NCBI RefSeq assembly: GCF_013377785.1
Contig: NZ_JABXWT010000004.1
Location: 1-64,000 of the forward strand
DNA: 64,000 nt
Source: Ruegeria haliotis
GTDB taxonomy: Bacteria > Pseudomonadota > Alphaproteobacteria > Rhodobacterales > Rhodobacteraceae
Direction of reading: 5' to 3'
The first letter of the stretch is position 1, and every line of letters starts with the position of its first letter. The notes under the pieces are model-generated. The model was given only the letters and a program-made list of their open reading frames with translations, searched no databases and was not told where the DNA came from. The position numbers and the translations under genes were made by a program. Below, piece after piece: positions 1 to 9,751 of this stretch.

Positions 1-128
1 GACGTACTTGTCCCATAATGCTTCCTTCCATTTCAACGAATGGATCGCACCATCAAACCTTGGGATCAAACACCTAGCACCGCATCGTCATCACTGCGAG
101 CGATCATGATGAGCTGCGCGAGGTCGTA

Positions 129-352
129 TTGAACCGTACGTCAGGAGAGGTTTTGCGGGACCAAAGGTTCTCGAAGGAGCCTCATGATGGCGAGCATTCT
201 GTGTCACCACAAAATGAACCAGATGAACGCGCCCAACCGGGTGAACCAAACGCGCATGGCGGCCCCAAAGGTGCCGGCAAATCCGATGGCCCCAAAGGGT
301 CTGGCGGACCTGGTGGCAAGGGAAAAAACGGTGGGTGATCCAATATGAGACA
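129..352 (+). other. Ambiguous small reading frames upstream of the LuxR-type gene
   Basis: Two overlapping short frames are open here. One (TTG at 129, stop at 338, 69 codons) ends in a Gly/Pro/Lys-rich tail and has the more codon-like composition. The other starts at ATG 184 or 187 behind a good AAGGAG ribosome site (about 175-180) and ends near 352, but is unusually rich in Met. I cannot decide which, if either, is translated, and neither resembles a family I know. The stretch may be the regulatory leader of the gene at 392. Confidence 0.2.
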
Positions 353-391
353 ACCTGCTGACACAGAATTTCCCTGCTTACGGTGCCGCGC

Positions 392-871
392 ATGATGGAC
401 CGTGCATGGGTTGTGTGGACTCTTGTCCTTATCCAGTGCCTGTGTGGTGCGTATTTCCTGTGGGAGATCCTGGCATCCATCTTAGGTATCCCATCGGTTC
501 CGTTGCGTTGGAATGTGCGAGAGCTTGTCGAAGCAGGTGCCAGCATCGGGCTTATTTTGGGTGCATTTCTGGGGGTCAGGCTTGCCCTCGTGGCACAAAA
601 AGCGACCCACCGTGCCGAAACCGCCCGCCGGATCACGTCCGGCGAATTCACAACAGTAGTAGAGGCGTATTTTGAGAAGCTCGGCCTGACTGTTGCAGAA
701 GCAGAGATCGCATGGCTTGTTCTCAAAGGGATGTCCATGGCTGAGATCGCCGACTTGAGGCAAACCCGAATTGGAACCGCTAAGGCTCAATGTACTGCGA
801 TTTACAAAAAAGCGGGAGTATCGGGCAAAAGCCAATTGATCTCTCAGCTCGTTGAGGATCTCCTGTTTTAA
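392..871 (+). CDS. Membrane-anchored LuxR-type helix-turn-helix regulator
   Basis: A 159-residue protein with two predicted transmembrane helices (about residues 5-27 and 44-64), a short linker and a C-terminal GerE/LuxR-type helix-turn-helix (about 92-155). The HTH contains the typical order LT-x-AE-x-E, then a K-G-M-S-x-x-E-I-A turn and a recognition helix ending in K-A-x-x-x-x-I-Y-K-K-A. The LuxR/GerE HTH family binds DNA. Having two membrane helices in place of a receiver or autoinducer domain suggests a membrane-bound regulator whose signal is unknown. I chose ATG 392 over an in-frame GTG at 383. No partner gene is obvious. Confidence 0.75.
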   Translation: MMDRAWVVWTLVLIQCLCGAYFLWEILASILGIPSVPLRWNVRELVEAGASIGLILGAFLGVRLALVAQKATHRAETARRITSGEFTTVVEAYFEKLGLTVAEAEIAWLVLKGMSMAEIADLRQTRIGTAKAQCTAIYKKAGVSGKSQLISQLVEDLLF

Positions 872-1063
872 GCCCAAATAGGATCTCATGGAGCTATGGC
901 ACCCATCTACGTTCGGACAGCATTTGGCCTTCGATTGACAGGTCAGCTTTAGGGCGCGGTTTCGCGCGACCCTTTTGCCTGTCGGTCCACGGTTTGGATC
1001 AGAGTAGTTCCTTCGGAACAAAGCACTATTTCGACGCGCGGACGCAAATGGCCGCTTTTGAAG

Positions 1064-1519
1064 TTAAAATGGAGGTGGGCGCATTCTCACTGGGCTAGAT
1101 TTCACAATCGACGTATTCGTTGTTGCCATCCGTCCGAAGACTTCCAACAAGGGGTCCAGCTCGCCTATTTCCTTCAGCAACACGCGGGCCACGAATCCAT
1201 CCTCGCCTGTGACCTTATCGCATTGGACAATTCGGTCGGTGTCCTGAATCTGTTGCTCAAGTACATGACGCTTGCCGGGTAACGGTCGAAACCTCACCAC
1301 TGCTTCAAGAACGTATCCGAGTGCGGCTGGCGAGATTTCCACGACAAAATTTTGAACAACACCTGTGTCCTGTAGTCGCTTTACGCGATCACGGATGGTC
1401 GGTGATGAGACGCCCGCCTCAGCGGCGAGGTCTTTCCAACTGATACGAGCGTCACGGACCAACGCACCCAAAATGGTTCGATCAAGGTCATCCAACGCAC
1501 TTTTCAGTATGAACTCCAT
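1064..1519 (-). CDS. Lrp/AsnC family transcriptional regulator
   Basis: The 151-residue product has the standard two-part Lrp/AsnC layout: an N-terminal winged helix-turn-helix (about residues 8-60, beginning L-D-D-L-D-R-T-I-L) and a C-terminal ligand-sensing RAM/AsnC domain (about 70-145). Length is normal for the family. It is divergent from a LysE-type exporter gene, with about 120 bases between the two starts. Across bacteria this arrangement usually means the Lrp protein senses an amino acid and activates its exporter. The amino acid cannot be read from sequence. Confidence 0.88.
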   Translation of the reverse strand: MEFILKSALDDLDRTILGALVRDARISWKDLAAEAGVSSPTIRDRVKRLQDTGVVQNFVVEISPAALGYVLEAVVRFRPLPGKRHVLEQQIQDTDRIVQCDKVTGEDGFVARVLLKEIGELDPLLEVFGRMATTNTSIVKSSPVRMRPPPF

Positions 1520-1638
1520 TTCCCGCTTCGCCTCATTTTACGTTGGAGATACTGGATCAATGCTTCCCTTTCCGAAAGTACGTTGTACCCGCCAGCAGAT
1601 ATTCTCCCGTCAACACGATTTCAACATCAGGAGAAAAC

Positions 1639-2259
1639 ATGAATTTGGCGCTTTGGGTATCTTTCGCGACCGTTTCAGCTGTGAACATCGTTACACCGGG
1701 ACCGGCCAATCTGAATACTGTGCGCCGAGCTGTACAGTTGGGCGGCAAGCGGGTTGTGCCTACGATATTCGGAAATGCCCTCGGTCTTGCGGTTGGCGGT
1801 GCGGTCTGTGCGGCTGGTATTGCATCCTTTGTGATGGCTTCCAGTGTTGTCTGGTCTCTCTTTCGGTGGCTGGGCATCGCTTATCTGACCTGGCTTGGCG
1901 TCAGGCTGCTGATCAAGAAGGAATTCCTGTCGCTGAACAATTCAGCGGATGTCTCCGTTGGTGCGAGAAAACTGTTTTCGGAAGCATTCCTGCTTGCCGC
2001 CACAAACCCTAAGGCCCTGCTTTTTTACATGGCTCTGTTTCCGCAGGTATTGGACCCGGAACGCGGTCTAGCTCTGCAAGCGGGAGTTCTGATCCTGACC
2101 TATTGCGGATTGTCTATCCTGTCGCTCAGCACGTATTCAGCACTGGCACACCTTTTGAGAACCCGGTTTATGAGGCAGGCGAGGTATGACACGTTCCGTC
2201 AAGTTTCAGGGGTGGTCCTCGTTGGCTTTGCAATCAAGTTGTTAGTTGAACTGACTTAG
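1639..2259 (+). CDS. LysE/RhtB family amino-acid exporter
   Basis: A 206-residue membrane protein with about six hydrophobic segments. It carries the family hallmark near residues 14-22 (V-T-P-G-P-A-N) and the conserved T-N-P-K-A motif about two thirds along. LysE/RhtB proteins export amino acids or derivatives. The start is ATG 1639, directly behind a CAGGAG ribosome site; the in-frame region upstream is not needed. The divergent Lrp regulator at 1064-1519 is the likely controller. Substrate unknown. Confidence 0.88.
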   Translation: MNLALWVSFATVSAVNIVTPGPANLNTVRRAVQLGGKRVVPTIFGNALGLAVGGAVCAAGIASFVMASSVVWSLFRWLGIAYLTWLGVRLLIKKEFLSLNNSADVSVGARKLFSEAFLLAATNPKALLFYMALFPQVLDPERGLALQAGVLILTYCGLSILSLSTYSALAHLLRTRFMRQARYDTFRQVSGVVLVGFAIKLLVELT

Positions 2260-2595
2260 TCTGTGAAATTCGGCTTATTGGGTCAGTTTGTGACAGGATG
2301 ATCTATTCTAGCTGACGTTCAAAGCGGTATCGCGGTTTAACGCAGTGCGGACAAACCCACCTTTTGCTCACGCAGAAAGCTATCACGTTTACAGCCGGGT
2401 ATTTCGGTGCTGCAGCGTAAATCACCGAACCTGACATTAAACACCCCTGTTAATCTCTACTTTCAATTTGTCCATTCTCTGCACTCGGTATTAACAATCA
2501 AGATGCGGACAAAGAGTACATTCCGACCGATACTGCAGAAATGACGGTCAGTTGGGTTCAGCCTTGTTTTCGACCCATCTATTGGTTATTCAAAC
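2260..2595. other. Non-coding stretch between the LysE exporter and the TPP riboswitch
   Basis: No convincing gene is visible in these 336 bases. The right end should hold the promoter for the riboswitch-thiC transcript, but I could not assign a clear -35/-10 pair. Confidence 0.5.
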
Positions 2596-2697
2596 CTTAC
2601 GCAGGGGAGGCCCAACGAGGGCCTGAGAGGCGAATAGCAGCATTGCTGCAGTGTCGCGACCCTTTGAACCTGACCCAGTTGATACTGGCGTAGGAAG
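2596..2697 (+). promoter_or_regulatory. TPP (THI-element) riboswitch upstream of thiC
   Basis: The conserved thiamine pyrophosphate aptamer is readable. The closing helix is formed by the CTTACGC side (2596-2602) and the GCGTAGG side (about 2688-2694). The pyrimidine-sensor core CTGAGAGG lies at about 2622-2629, and the pyrophosphate-sensor strand ACCCTTTGAACCTGA is followed by GATACTGGCGTAGGAAGC. It ends about 125 bases before the thiC start. A GCACAT/ATGTGC hairpin (2706-2711 with 2726-2731) and the GAGGAG ribosome site of thiC lie in the expression platform. The family represses thiamine synthesis genes when TPP is plentiful. Confidence 0.96.
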
Positions 2698-2751
2698 CTA
2701 AGGGCGCACATTACCCTCTATTCCGATGTGCAAACTGAATTGGTGAGCCGC

Positions 2752-2802
2752 ATGACCCGCCTGTTTCCCAAGCCGAAACTCATCTGGTGTCTTTTTGAGT
2801 AA
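2752..2802 (+). other. Possible 16-residue upstream open reading frame in the thiC leader
   Basis: An ATG at 2752 opens 16 sense codons (ending W-C-L-F-E) and stops 20 bases before thiC. A weak GGTGAG lies just upstream. It may be chance, or its translation may couple to the thiC ribosome site. Composition alone cannot decide. Confidence 0.2.
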
Positions 2803-2810
2803 TTGCTTGA

Positions 2811-4696
<1,886 letters not shown>

Positions 4697-5070
4697 TTTG
4701 CTGGCAGCCTGGTGCGAGGGTGAAACCTGCCGTAGGTGCGAGCTATTGCAGCATAAGCAGCAGCCGCGTCAGCAAAAGTCGTCTGAGTCCGCAACTTGTT
4801 CCATTGAGCATCAGATCTTTGCTGCGGTTTACCTGAATGGCCGGTTGTCACGCAGTAAGGCAGCGCGCAAATTTTCGCGGCTGCGGCGGTTTCCTTGTTG
4901 AGTGCGCTCGCAGCACGATTTTGACATTTCTGTTGAGGGCTCTCTCCTGTCGTTCTCTGCGCTCAGTACGGATGGCTGGTTTGGGATTGTCGAATGTCTG
5001 CCCCCTCAGAGCGTTCGGCAGCTATGCGGACACCGTGACCACAGCGAGAAATAGTTAGGGCCAGCTTTGC
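4697..5070. other. Gene-free stretch after thiC
   Basis: About 375 bases with only short, unrecognisable frames on either strand. It has the look of decayed sequence between thiC and the convergent TetR gene. I see no hairpin with a T-run that would act as a clear terminator. Confidence 0.45.
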
Positions 5071-5718
5071 CTAAAAATGATGTGGGAAGAGCCCTTTTAT
5101 GAAGCGTCGAATGATCGACGTGGCGACATCGCGCGAAAACTCGTTTGCGTTGGAGAGGTAGTCCACCCACATCCCTTCAAGAAGAGCCAGAAGCCCAAAT
5201 GTAGCGTCACGTGCAAGAATGGAATCATCCTCGTCACCGTAGTCTTTTGCAATTGTTTTGAACGCCGTGTGGATGGTCGTACGTAGCCTTTTGTCTCGTG
5301 TACTACTGAAAAGTGCGATGCTGCCATTGGTATTCGCGGCTCCCCGGAAAGCATGCCAGATCCGGGTTGAACGTTCATTCATAAGAACGTCGCCAAGATC
5401 GGCCCGGACCACAGCCATGACAATTGATTCTGGGTCGTTTCCGGCCTGTTGGACCAGCTTGTCCATCTCAGTGAAGTACTCTTCGGCAAAAGACTTGGCC
5501 GCCGCTGCAAGAAGTTGATTTTTGCCACCAAAATGCAAATGGATCATGCCGCGCGACAGGCCGGCTCGTTGGATGATTTTGCTGACCGTGGTGTCTGTAA
5601 TGCCGATTTCGGCGATCGTGTCCAACGTCGCCGCAATCAACGCACGCCGATTGTTATCCGGGTCACGTATTGACGATCTCCCTGACGGTTTAGCATCGGT
5701 TCTTGCGTCCGCTGACAT
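5071..5718 (-). CDS. TetR/BetI-like repressor of the amine uptake/demethylation cluster
   Basis: A 215-residue TetR-family protein: N-terminal helix-turn-helix (about residues 25-70, with T-V-S-K-I-I-x-R-A-G-L-S-R-G and H-F-G-G-K) and an all-helical ligand domain. Sequence style and neighbours resemble BetI, the betaine/choline-responsive branch. The gene is divergent from a Pot-type importer, and a perfect 18-bp palindrome lies between the two starts. I infer that it represses the importer and the two demethylase genes until a methylated amine binds. ATG 5718 was chosen over the TTG one codon upstream. Confidence 0.85.
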   Translation of the reverse strand: MSADARTDAKPSGRSSIRDPDNNRRALIAATLDTIAEIGITDTTVSKIIQRAGLSRGMIHLHFGGKNQLLAAAAKSFAEEYFTEMDKLVQQAGNDPESIVMAVVRADLGDVLMNERSTRIWHAFRGAANTNGSIALFSSTRDKRLRTTIHTAFKTIAKDYGDEDDSILARDATFGLLALLEGMWVDYLSNANEFSRDVATSIIRRFIKGLFPHHF

Positions 5719-5800
5719 CAATCTCGTGGCCTCATGTGCAGAGCCAAAATCAGCCCTTCAGAAGAAAGATTGACACAACCGCACTGGCGAGACAATACTT

Positions 5801-5818
5801 AATGGACGATCGTCCATT
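5801..5818. promoter_or_regulatory. Perfect 18-bp palindrome, probable operator of the TetR/BetI-like repressor
   Basis: AATGGACGATCGTCCATT is exactly its own reverse complement. It lies between the divergent starts of the repressor (5718) and the importer operon (5863), where TetR-family operators are normally found. Half-site TGGACGA...TCGTCCA is typical of the family in size and symmetry. The binding itself is inferred. Confidence 0.8.
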
Positions 5819-5862
5819 TCAAATCTTTCGATCACAGCGGCGATTAAATAGGGCTGGGCCAC

Positions 5863-6714
5863 ATGCGAAGCGAAGCAACTAAAGGACTAACACTGAGCGC
5901 GCCTGCGACGCTCTATGTTGGCTTTTTGGTCGCAGCGCCATTGGCCATACTGGTGGCGTATTCGCTTTGGACACAGACATATGTTTCGGTCGACCGCACC
6001 CCCACGCTTGCTAATTACCGCGAGGCGTTTACCGATCCGCTGGTGCGGCATCTGATGATCCGCTCCATACTCATTGCGGCGACCGTCACGATCGCCACCG
6101 TGGCGCTGGCATACCCAATCGCCTATTTCATCGCGCTTAGGGCAGAACGGAAGACCCTGTGGCTCTTGCTGATCACCATCCCCTTTTGGTCCAGCTACCT
6201 GCTGCGTGTCTTCGCATGGAAGCTGATCCTTGGCTTCAACGGTGTAATGAATTCCGCCCTTTTGGGCCTCGGGCTGATCGATGAGCCCCTGACGTTTCTT
6301 CTGTATAATGAGTTCGCAGTGGTCCTAACCCTAGCGCACGCTTGGGCCCCGTTTGCCATCCTACCCATTTATGTCTCAATCCAAAAAATCGACCTAAGCC
6401 TGTTGGAAGCGGCCACGGACCTGGGCAACGGACCGGTCCAGCGGTTCCTGCGCGTGACACTGCCATTAACCATTCCTGGAATCATTGCCGCCTGTCTGAT
6501 CATCTTTATCCCAACGGTCGGAGACTACGTGACTCCCTCGTTAGTCGGCGGATCAGACGGCAAGATGATCGCCAATCTTATCCAGGTCCAATTTGGCGCC
6601 GCAAACAACTGGCCGCTTGGGGCAACGCTGTCGTTGCTGGCGATGATGTCTGTCGGTTTTGTCGCTATCCTGTTTGTGCTGTCGTCAACAAGCTTGGGGA
6701 GGCGCATACGATGA
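5863..6714 (+). CDS. ABC transporter permease, PotB type
   Basis: A 283-residue inner-membrane permease of the spermidine/putrescine (PotB) class with about six transmembrane helices. It has the cytoplasmic EAA loop (E-A-A-T-D-L-G-x-G-P-x-x-x-F-x-x-V-T-L-P, about residues 181-200), which contacts the ATPase. It is the first gene of the importer operon; its stop overlaps the next start as ATGA. Pot-type systems in Rhodobacterales carry polyamines and also betaines and other methylated amines. The demethylase genes downstream favour the latter. Confidence 0.93.
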   Translation: MRSEATKGLTLSAPATLYVGFLVAAPLAILVAYSLWTQTYVSVDRTPTLANYREAFTDPLVRHLMIRSILIAATVTIATVALAYPIAYFIALRAERKTLWLLLITIPFWSSYLLRVFAWKLILGFNGVMNSALLGLGLIDEPLTFLLYNEFAVVLTLAHAWAPFAILPIYVSIQKIDLSLLEAATDLGNGPVQRFLRVTLPLTIPGIIAACLIIFIPTVGDYVTPSLVGGSDGKMIANLIQVQFGAANNWPLGATLSLLAMMSVGFVAILFVLSSTSLGRRIR

Positions 6715-7496
6715 AACGCCCCAATGGTCTCGCTGTTTATGCTTTCCTCTATCTGGTATTTCTCTATCTACCGGTACTGTTCCTGCCTCTTTTTTCGTTT
6801 AATGACGGCACGATCGTCGCCTTTCCGATCAAGGGGTGGACGCTCGAATGGTATCGCCAGCTCGCCGGCCAGGAAACGCTGATCCAGGCGCTTATGAACA
6901 GTTTTCTGGTCGGATTTGTGGCCTCGCTTCTGGCCACATCCATGGGCCTCTTTGCGGCACGCGCTTATGTCCGGTATCGGTTTCGGGGAAAGAAAGCCTC
7001 TGAAGGGTTGGTCATGCTGCCGCTTGTCATTCCGGGCATCATAGTGGCCTCGTCAATGCTGGTTTTGTTCATTTCGATCGGCATCAAACCGTCACTGACA
7101 GCAGTCGCATTGGGGCATACCTTCCTGGCCCTGCCGTTTTCCGTGTCGATCATGAAGTCTGCATTCGATGATTTTGATCCTTCGCTGGAAGAGGCGGCGT
7201 TTGACCTGGGCTCGGGCGTGATTGAGACCTTCCGGCGCGTGACCCTGCCCATCGTGGCACCGGGAATCGTGGCAAGCCTGCTGGTGACCTTCACGGTCAG
7301 CTTTGACGAATTCGTACTGGCCTTTTTCCTGTCCGGCAACCAACCGACGCTGCCTGTCTATATCTGGAGCCAGATCCGCTTCCCTGCAAAGCTGCCAAAC
7401 ACGCTGGCGCTTGGCTCGCTCCTGCTATTGGCTTCTGTCGCGCTGCTGGTGGTGGCCGAGTATTTCCGCCGCCGTTCCACCAAGTCGACGATATGA
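6711..7496 (+). CDS. ABC transporter permease, PotC type
   Basis: A 261-residue partner permease with six membrane segments and its own EAA loop (E-E-A-A-F-D-L-G-S-G, about residues 158-167). ATG 6711 overlaps the stop of the preceding permease gene by four bases, so the two are translationally coupled. With the PotB-type subunit it forms the heterodimeric membrane channel. Confidence 0.93.
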   Translation: MKRPNGLAVYAFLYLVFLYLPVLFLPLFSFNDGTIVAFPIKGWTLEWYRQLAGQETLIQALMNSFLVGFVASLLATSMGLFAARAYVRYRFRGKKASEGLVMLPLVIPGIIVASSMLVLFISIGIKPSLTAVALGHTFLALPFSVSIMKSAFDDFDPSLEEAAFDLGSGVIETFRRVTLPIVAPGIVASLLVTFTVSFDEFVLAFFLSGNQPTLPVYIWSQIRFPAKLPNTLALGSLLLLASVALLVVAEYFRRRSTKSTI

Positions 7497-7506
7497 GGGG
7501 CCGCCC

Positions 7507-8613
7507 ATGACTGAGAAAAACATCATCCAGCTTCAGGGGGTCGAAAAACGGTTTGGAAATTTCACCGCTGTCTCCGATCTAAATCTGGATTTGCGCGAGG
7601 GTGAGTTCTTTTCCCTACTGGGGCCGTCCGGCTGTGGAAAAACCACGGCGCTGCGCATGATCGCGGGCTTTCAAGAGCCGAGTGCGGGAAAGGTCTTCAT
7701 TGATGGGGAGGATATGGAGGGAATTCCCGCAAACAGCCGCCCGACAAACATGGTGTTTCAAAGCTACGCCATTTTCCCCCACCTGAACGTCGGAAACAAC
7801 GTGGCCTATGGGCTGCGAAATCGTGGCATTGCGAAGTCCGAAATCGACCAACGCGTGACCGAAGCGCTTGAAATGGTCGAACTTGGCGGTCTTCAGGAGC
7901 GCGGCGCCACCGAATTATCCGGTGGGCAACGTCAGCGTGTGGCACTTGCACGAGCATTAGTGATGCGACCCAAGGTCTTGCTTCTGGATGAGCCCTTGTC
8001 TGCGCTCGACAAGAAACTGCGCGAGCAGATGCAGTTCGAGATGCGCCATTTGCAGCAGGAATTGGGCATCACCTTCGTCATGGTGACACATGATCAGTAT
8101 GAGGCCATGACGATGTCTGACCGGATTGGGGTAATGTTTGATGGTCGACTGGTACAGGTCGATGAGCCACCCACACTCTATGCCAAACCTTGCAACAGAA
8201 ACATCGCGAGTTTCATCGGAGAGATGAATTTCCTGCCCGCTCACGTCACTGAAGAGAACGGTAAGGGTCTGACCGTTACGACACCTTGTTTCGGTATTCT
8301 GGACATCGAAAAGAACCCAAATGTTGCCCAGACAGGCCGCGACATTGAAATCGGCATTCGCCCCGAGCAACTGGAAATCTCACGCGAAAAGCCCGAGGAT
8401 TATGATGGCACGGTCCAGGGCAAGGTCCGCGATGTCGCCTTCTACGGCGAGAATGTGCACTACCACGTTCAGGTGGACGGCGTCGAAAAGCCGATCGCAG
8501 CATCGGTGCCTAACTACTTTCACACGGTCGATCATCGCCCCGGCGATCCGATCTGGCTTGGTGTGCAAAGCACTTCAATCATTGATCTGGGCCAAAACAC
8601 GATAAAATCATAA
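7507..8613 (+). CDS. ABC transporter ATP-binding protein, PotA type
   Basis: A 368-residue ATPase that powers the importer. Visible motifs are Walker A G39-P-S-G-C-G-K45-T-T, signature L137-S-G-G-Q, Walker B ending D161-E162, and the switch-region T-H-D. Residues from about 240 onward form the TOBE regulatory domain typical of PotA, with the I-G-I-R-P-E-Q block. ATG 7507 lies 10 bases after the permease stop; the frame is open further upstream but inside the permease gene. Confidence 0.95.
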   Translation: MTEKNIIQLQGVEKRFGNFTAVSDLNLDLREGEFFSLLGPSGCGKTTALRMIAGFQEPSAGKVFIDGEDMEGIPANSRPTNMVFQSYAIFPHLNVGNNVAYGLRNRGIAKSEIDQRVTEALEMVELGGLQERGATELSGGQRQRVALARALVMRPKVLLLDEPLSALDKKLREQMQFEMRHLQQELGITFVMVTHDQYEAMTMSDRIGVMFDGRLVQVDEPPTLYAKPCNRNIASFIGEMNFLPAHVTEENGKGLTVTTPCFGILDIEKNPNVAQTGRDIEIGIRPEQLEISREKPEDYDGTVQGKVRDVAFYGENVHYHVQVDGVEKPIAASVPNYFHTVDHRPGDPIWLGVQSTSIIDLGQNTIKS

Positions 8614-8626
8614 TAGGGAGAAAGCC

Positions 8627-9685
8627 ATGAAATTGAGATCCACAGGGGCCATGGCCCTTTCAACCATGTTAAGCGCCGGGGTTGCGCTGGCAGATGGGGC
8701 TGCACTCAAGGTGTTTGATTGGTCTGGTTATGAAGATCAGGGCTTTTTTGGCGCGTACATGGAAAAACATGGTGCCGCGCCCACCTACACCTTCTTCGGC
8801 AGCCAGGACGAGGCCTTCACAAAACTTCAATCGGGTTTTGAGGCAGATCTGGCGCATCCCTGTTCGGACGCGGTGCGTAAATGGGTGGCGGCTGATCTGA
8901 TCCAGCCGCTTGATCCGTCGAAGCTGGATAACTGGGATGCAATGCTCGCCGAGATCAAAGATGTCGATGGTATTGTTATCGACGGCGAGGTCTACATGTT
9001 GCCGTTCGAATGGGGCAATACAGGGCTGATTTATCGCACTGATAAAATCGCAGACGACCAGATCTCGCTGCAACTGTTGGCAGACCCTGCCTATCAGGGC
9101 AAGGTCGCGATCCCTGACGCTGCCTCAAGCGCCTATGCGCTGGCCTCGCTGGCGACCGGCAACGCTGCAGACTATACAAACTTGAGCGATGAGCAGTTCC
9201 AGGCCGCGTCGGATTACCTGCGCTCGGTTCATCCCAATGTCCGCTTCTACTGGTCTGACGCCGGACAAATGGATCAAGCTATGGCCAGTGGTGAGCTCGA
9301 AATGGGTTGGGCCTGGAACCAGTCGGAACTGAACCTGATCTGGAACGAAACGCCCGCAAAGATGATGCGGGACGTTGACAAGGGTATCGCCACATGGGTG
9401 TGCGGTTACGTGCATCTGAAATCATCGACTACACCGGTGGATCAGATCTATGACCAACTGAATGCACTTTCCGATGCGGCCAGCGGAAAATACATCATCG
9501 AAAGCTGGGGTTATCCTCATGCTAATGCCGAAGCCTATGCCATTTCGGATCAGGATTTGATTGCGCAATACGGGTTTGATGACCCCAAAGCATTCTTCGA
9601 AGGCAGCCTGTTCTTTGACGCAGTTGATCCCGCGCTTGAGGCCAAGATGCTGAAAGAGTTCGAGCGTATCAAATCCGGCTTCTGA
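8627..9685 (+). CDS. Periplasmic substrate-binding protein, PotD/PotF type
   Basis: A 352-residue secreted binding protein with an N-terminal signal peptide (cleavage after A-L-A, about residue 22). The mature start L-K-V-F-D-W-S-G-Y resembles the L-x-x-Y-x-W-x-x-Y beginning of polyamine-binding proteins. The gene follows the ATPase by 13 bases with GGGAG as ribosome site. It captures the substrate in the periplasm. Aromatic residues in the central part could form a cation-pi cage for a methylated ammonium group, but the ligand is not determined by sequence. Confidence 0.92.
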   Translation: MKLRSTGAMALSTMLSAGVALADGAALKVFDWSGYEDQGFFGAYMEKHGAAPTYTFFGSQDEAFTKLQSGFEADLAHPCSDAVRKWVAADLIQPLDPSKLDNWDAMLAEIKDVDGIVIDGEVYMLPFEWGNTGLIYRTDKIADDQISLQLLADPAYQGKVAIPDAASSAYALASLATGNAADYTNLSDEQFQAASDYLRSVHPNVRFYWSDAGQMDQAMASGELEMGWAWNQSELNLIWNETPAKMMRDVDKGIATWVCGYVHLKSSTTPVDQIYDQLNALSDAASGKYIIESWGYPHANAEAYAISDQDLIAQYGFDDPKAFFEGSLFFDAVDPALEAKMLKEFERIKSGF

Positions 9686-9690
9686 TCGCT

Positions 9691-9714
9691 GAACATCCCG
9701 TCCGGGGGCTGTTC
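9691..9714 (+). promoter_or_regulatory. Intercistronic hairpin after the binding-protein gene
   Basis: GAACA (9691-9695) can pair with TGTTC (9710-9714), with CCC/GGG pairing inside. No T-run follows. Hairpins directly after binding-protein genes often stabilise that part of the mRNA, so the binding protein is made in excess over downstream enzymes. That role is inferred. Confidence 0.4.
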
Positions 9715-9751
9715 AGGTGCCCGGGCAAACTCAGTTTAAAAAGGCGTTCTC

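Noticed and set aside
4697..5058. Small plus-strand frames after thiC (for example 4837-5058)
   Set aside because: No ribosome site, no family resemblance and poor codon composition; treated as decayed spacer.
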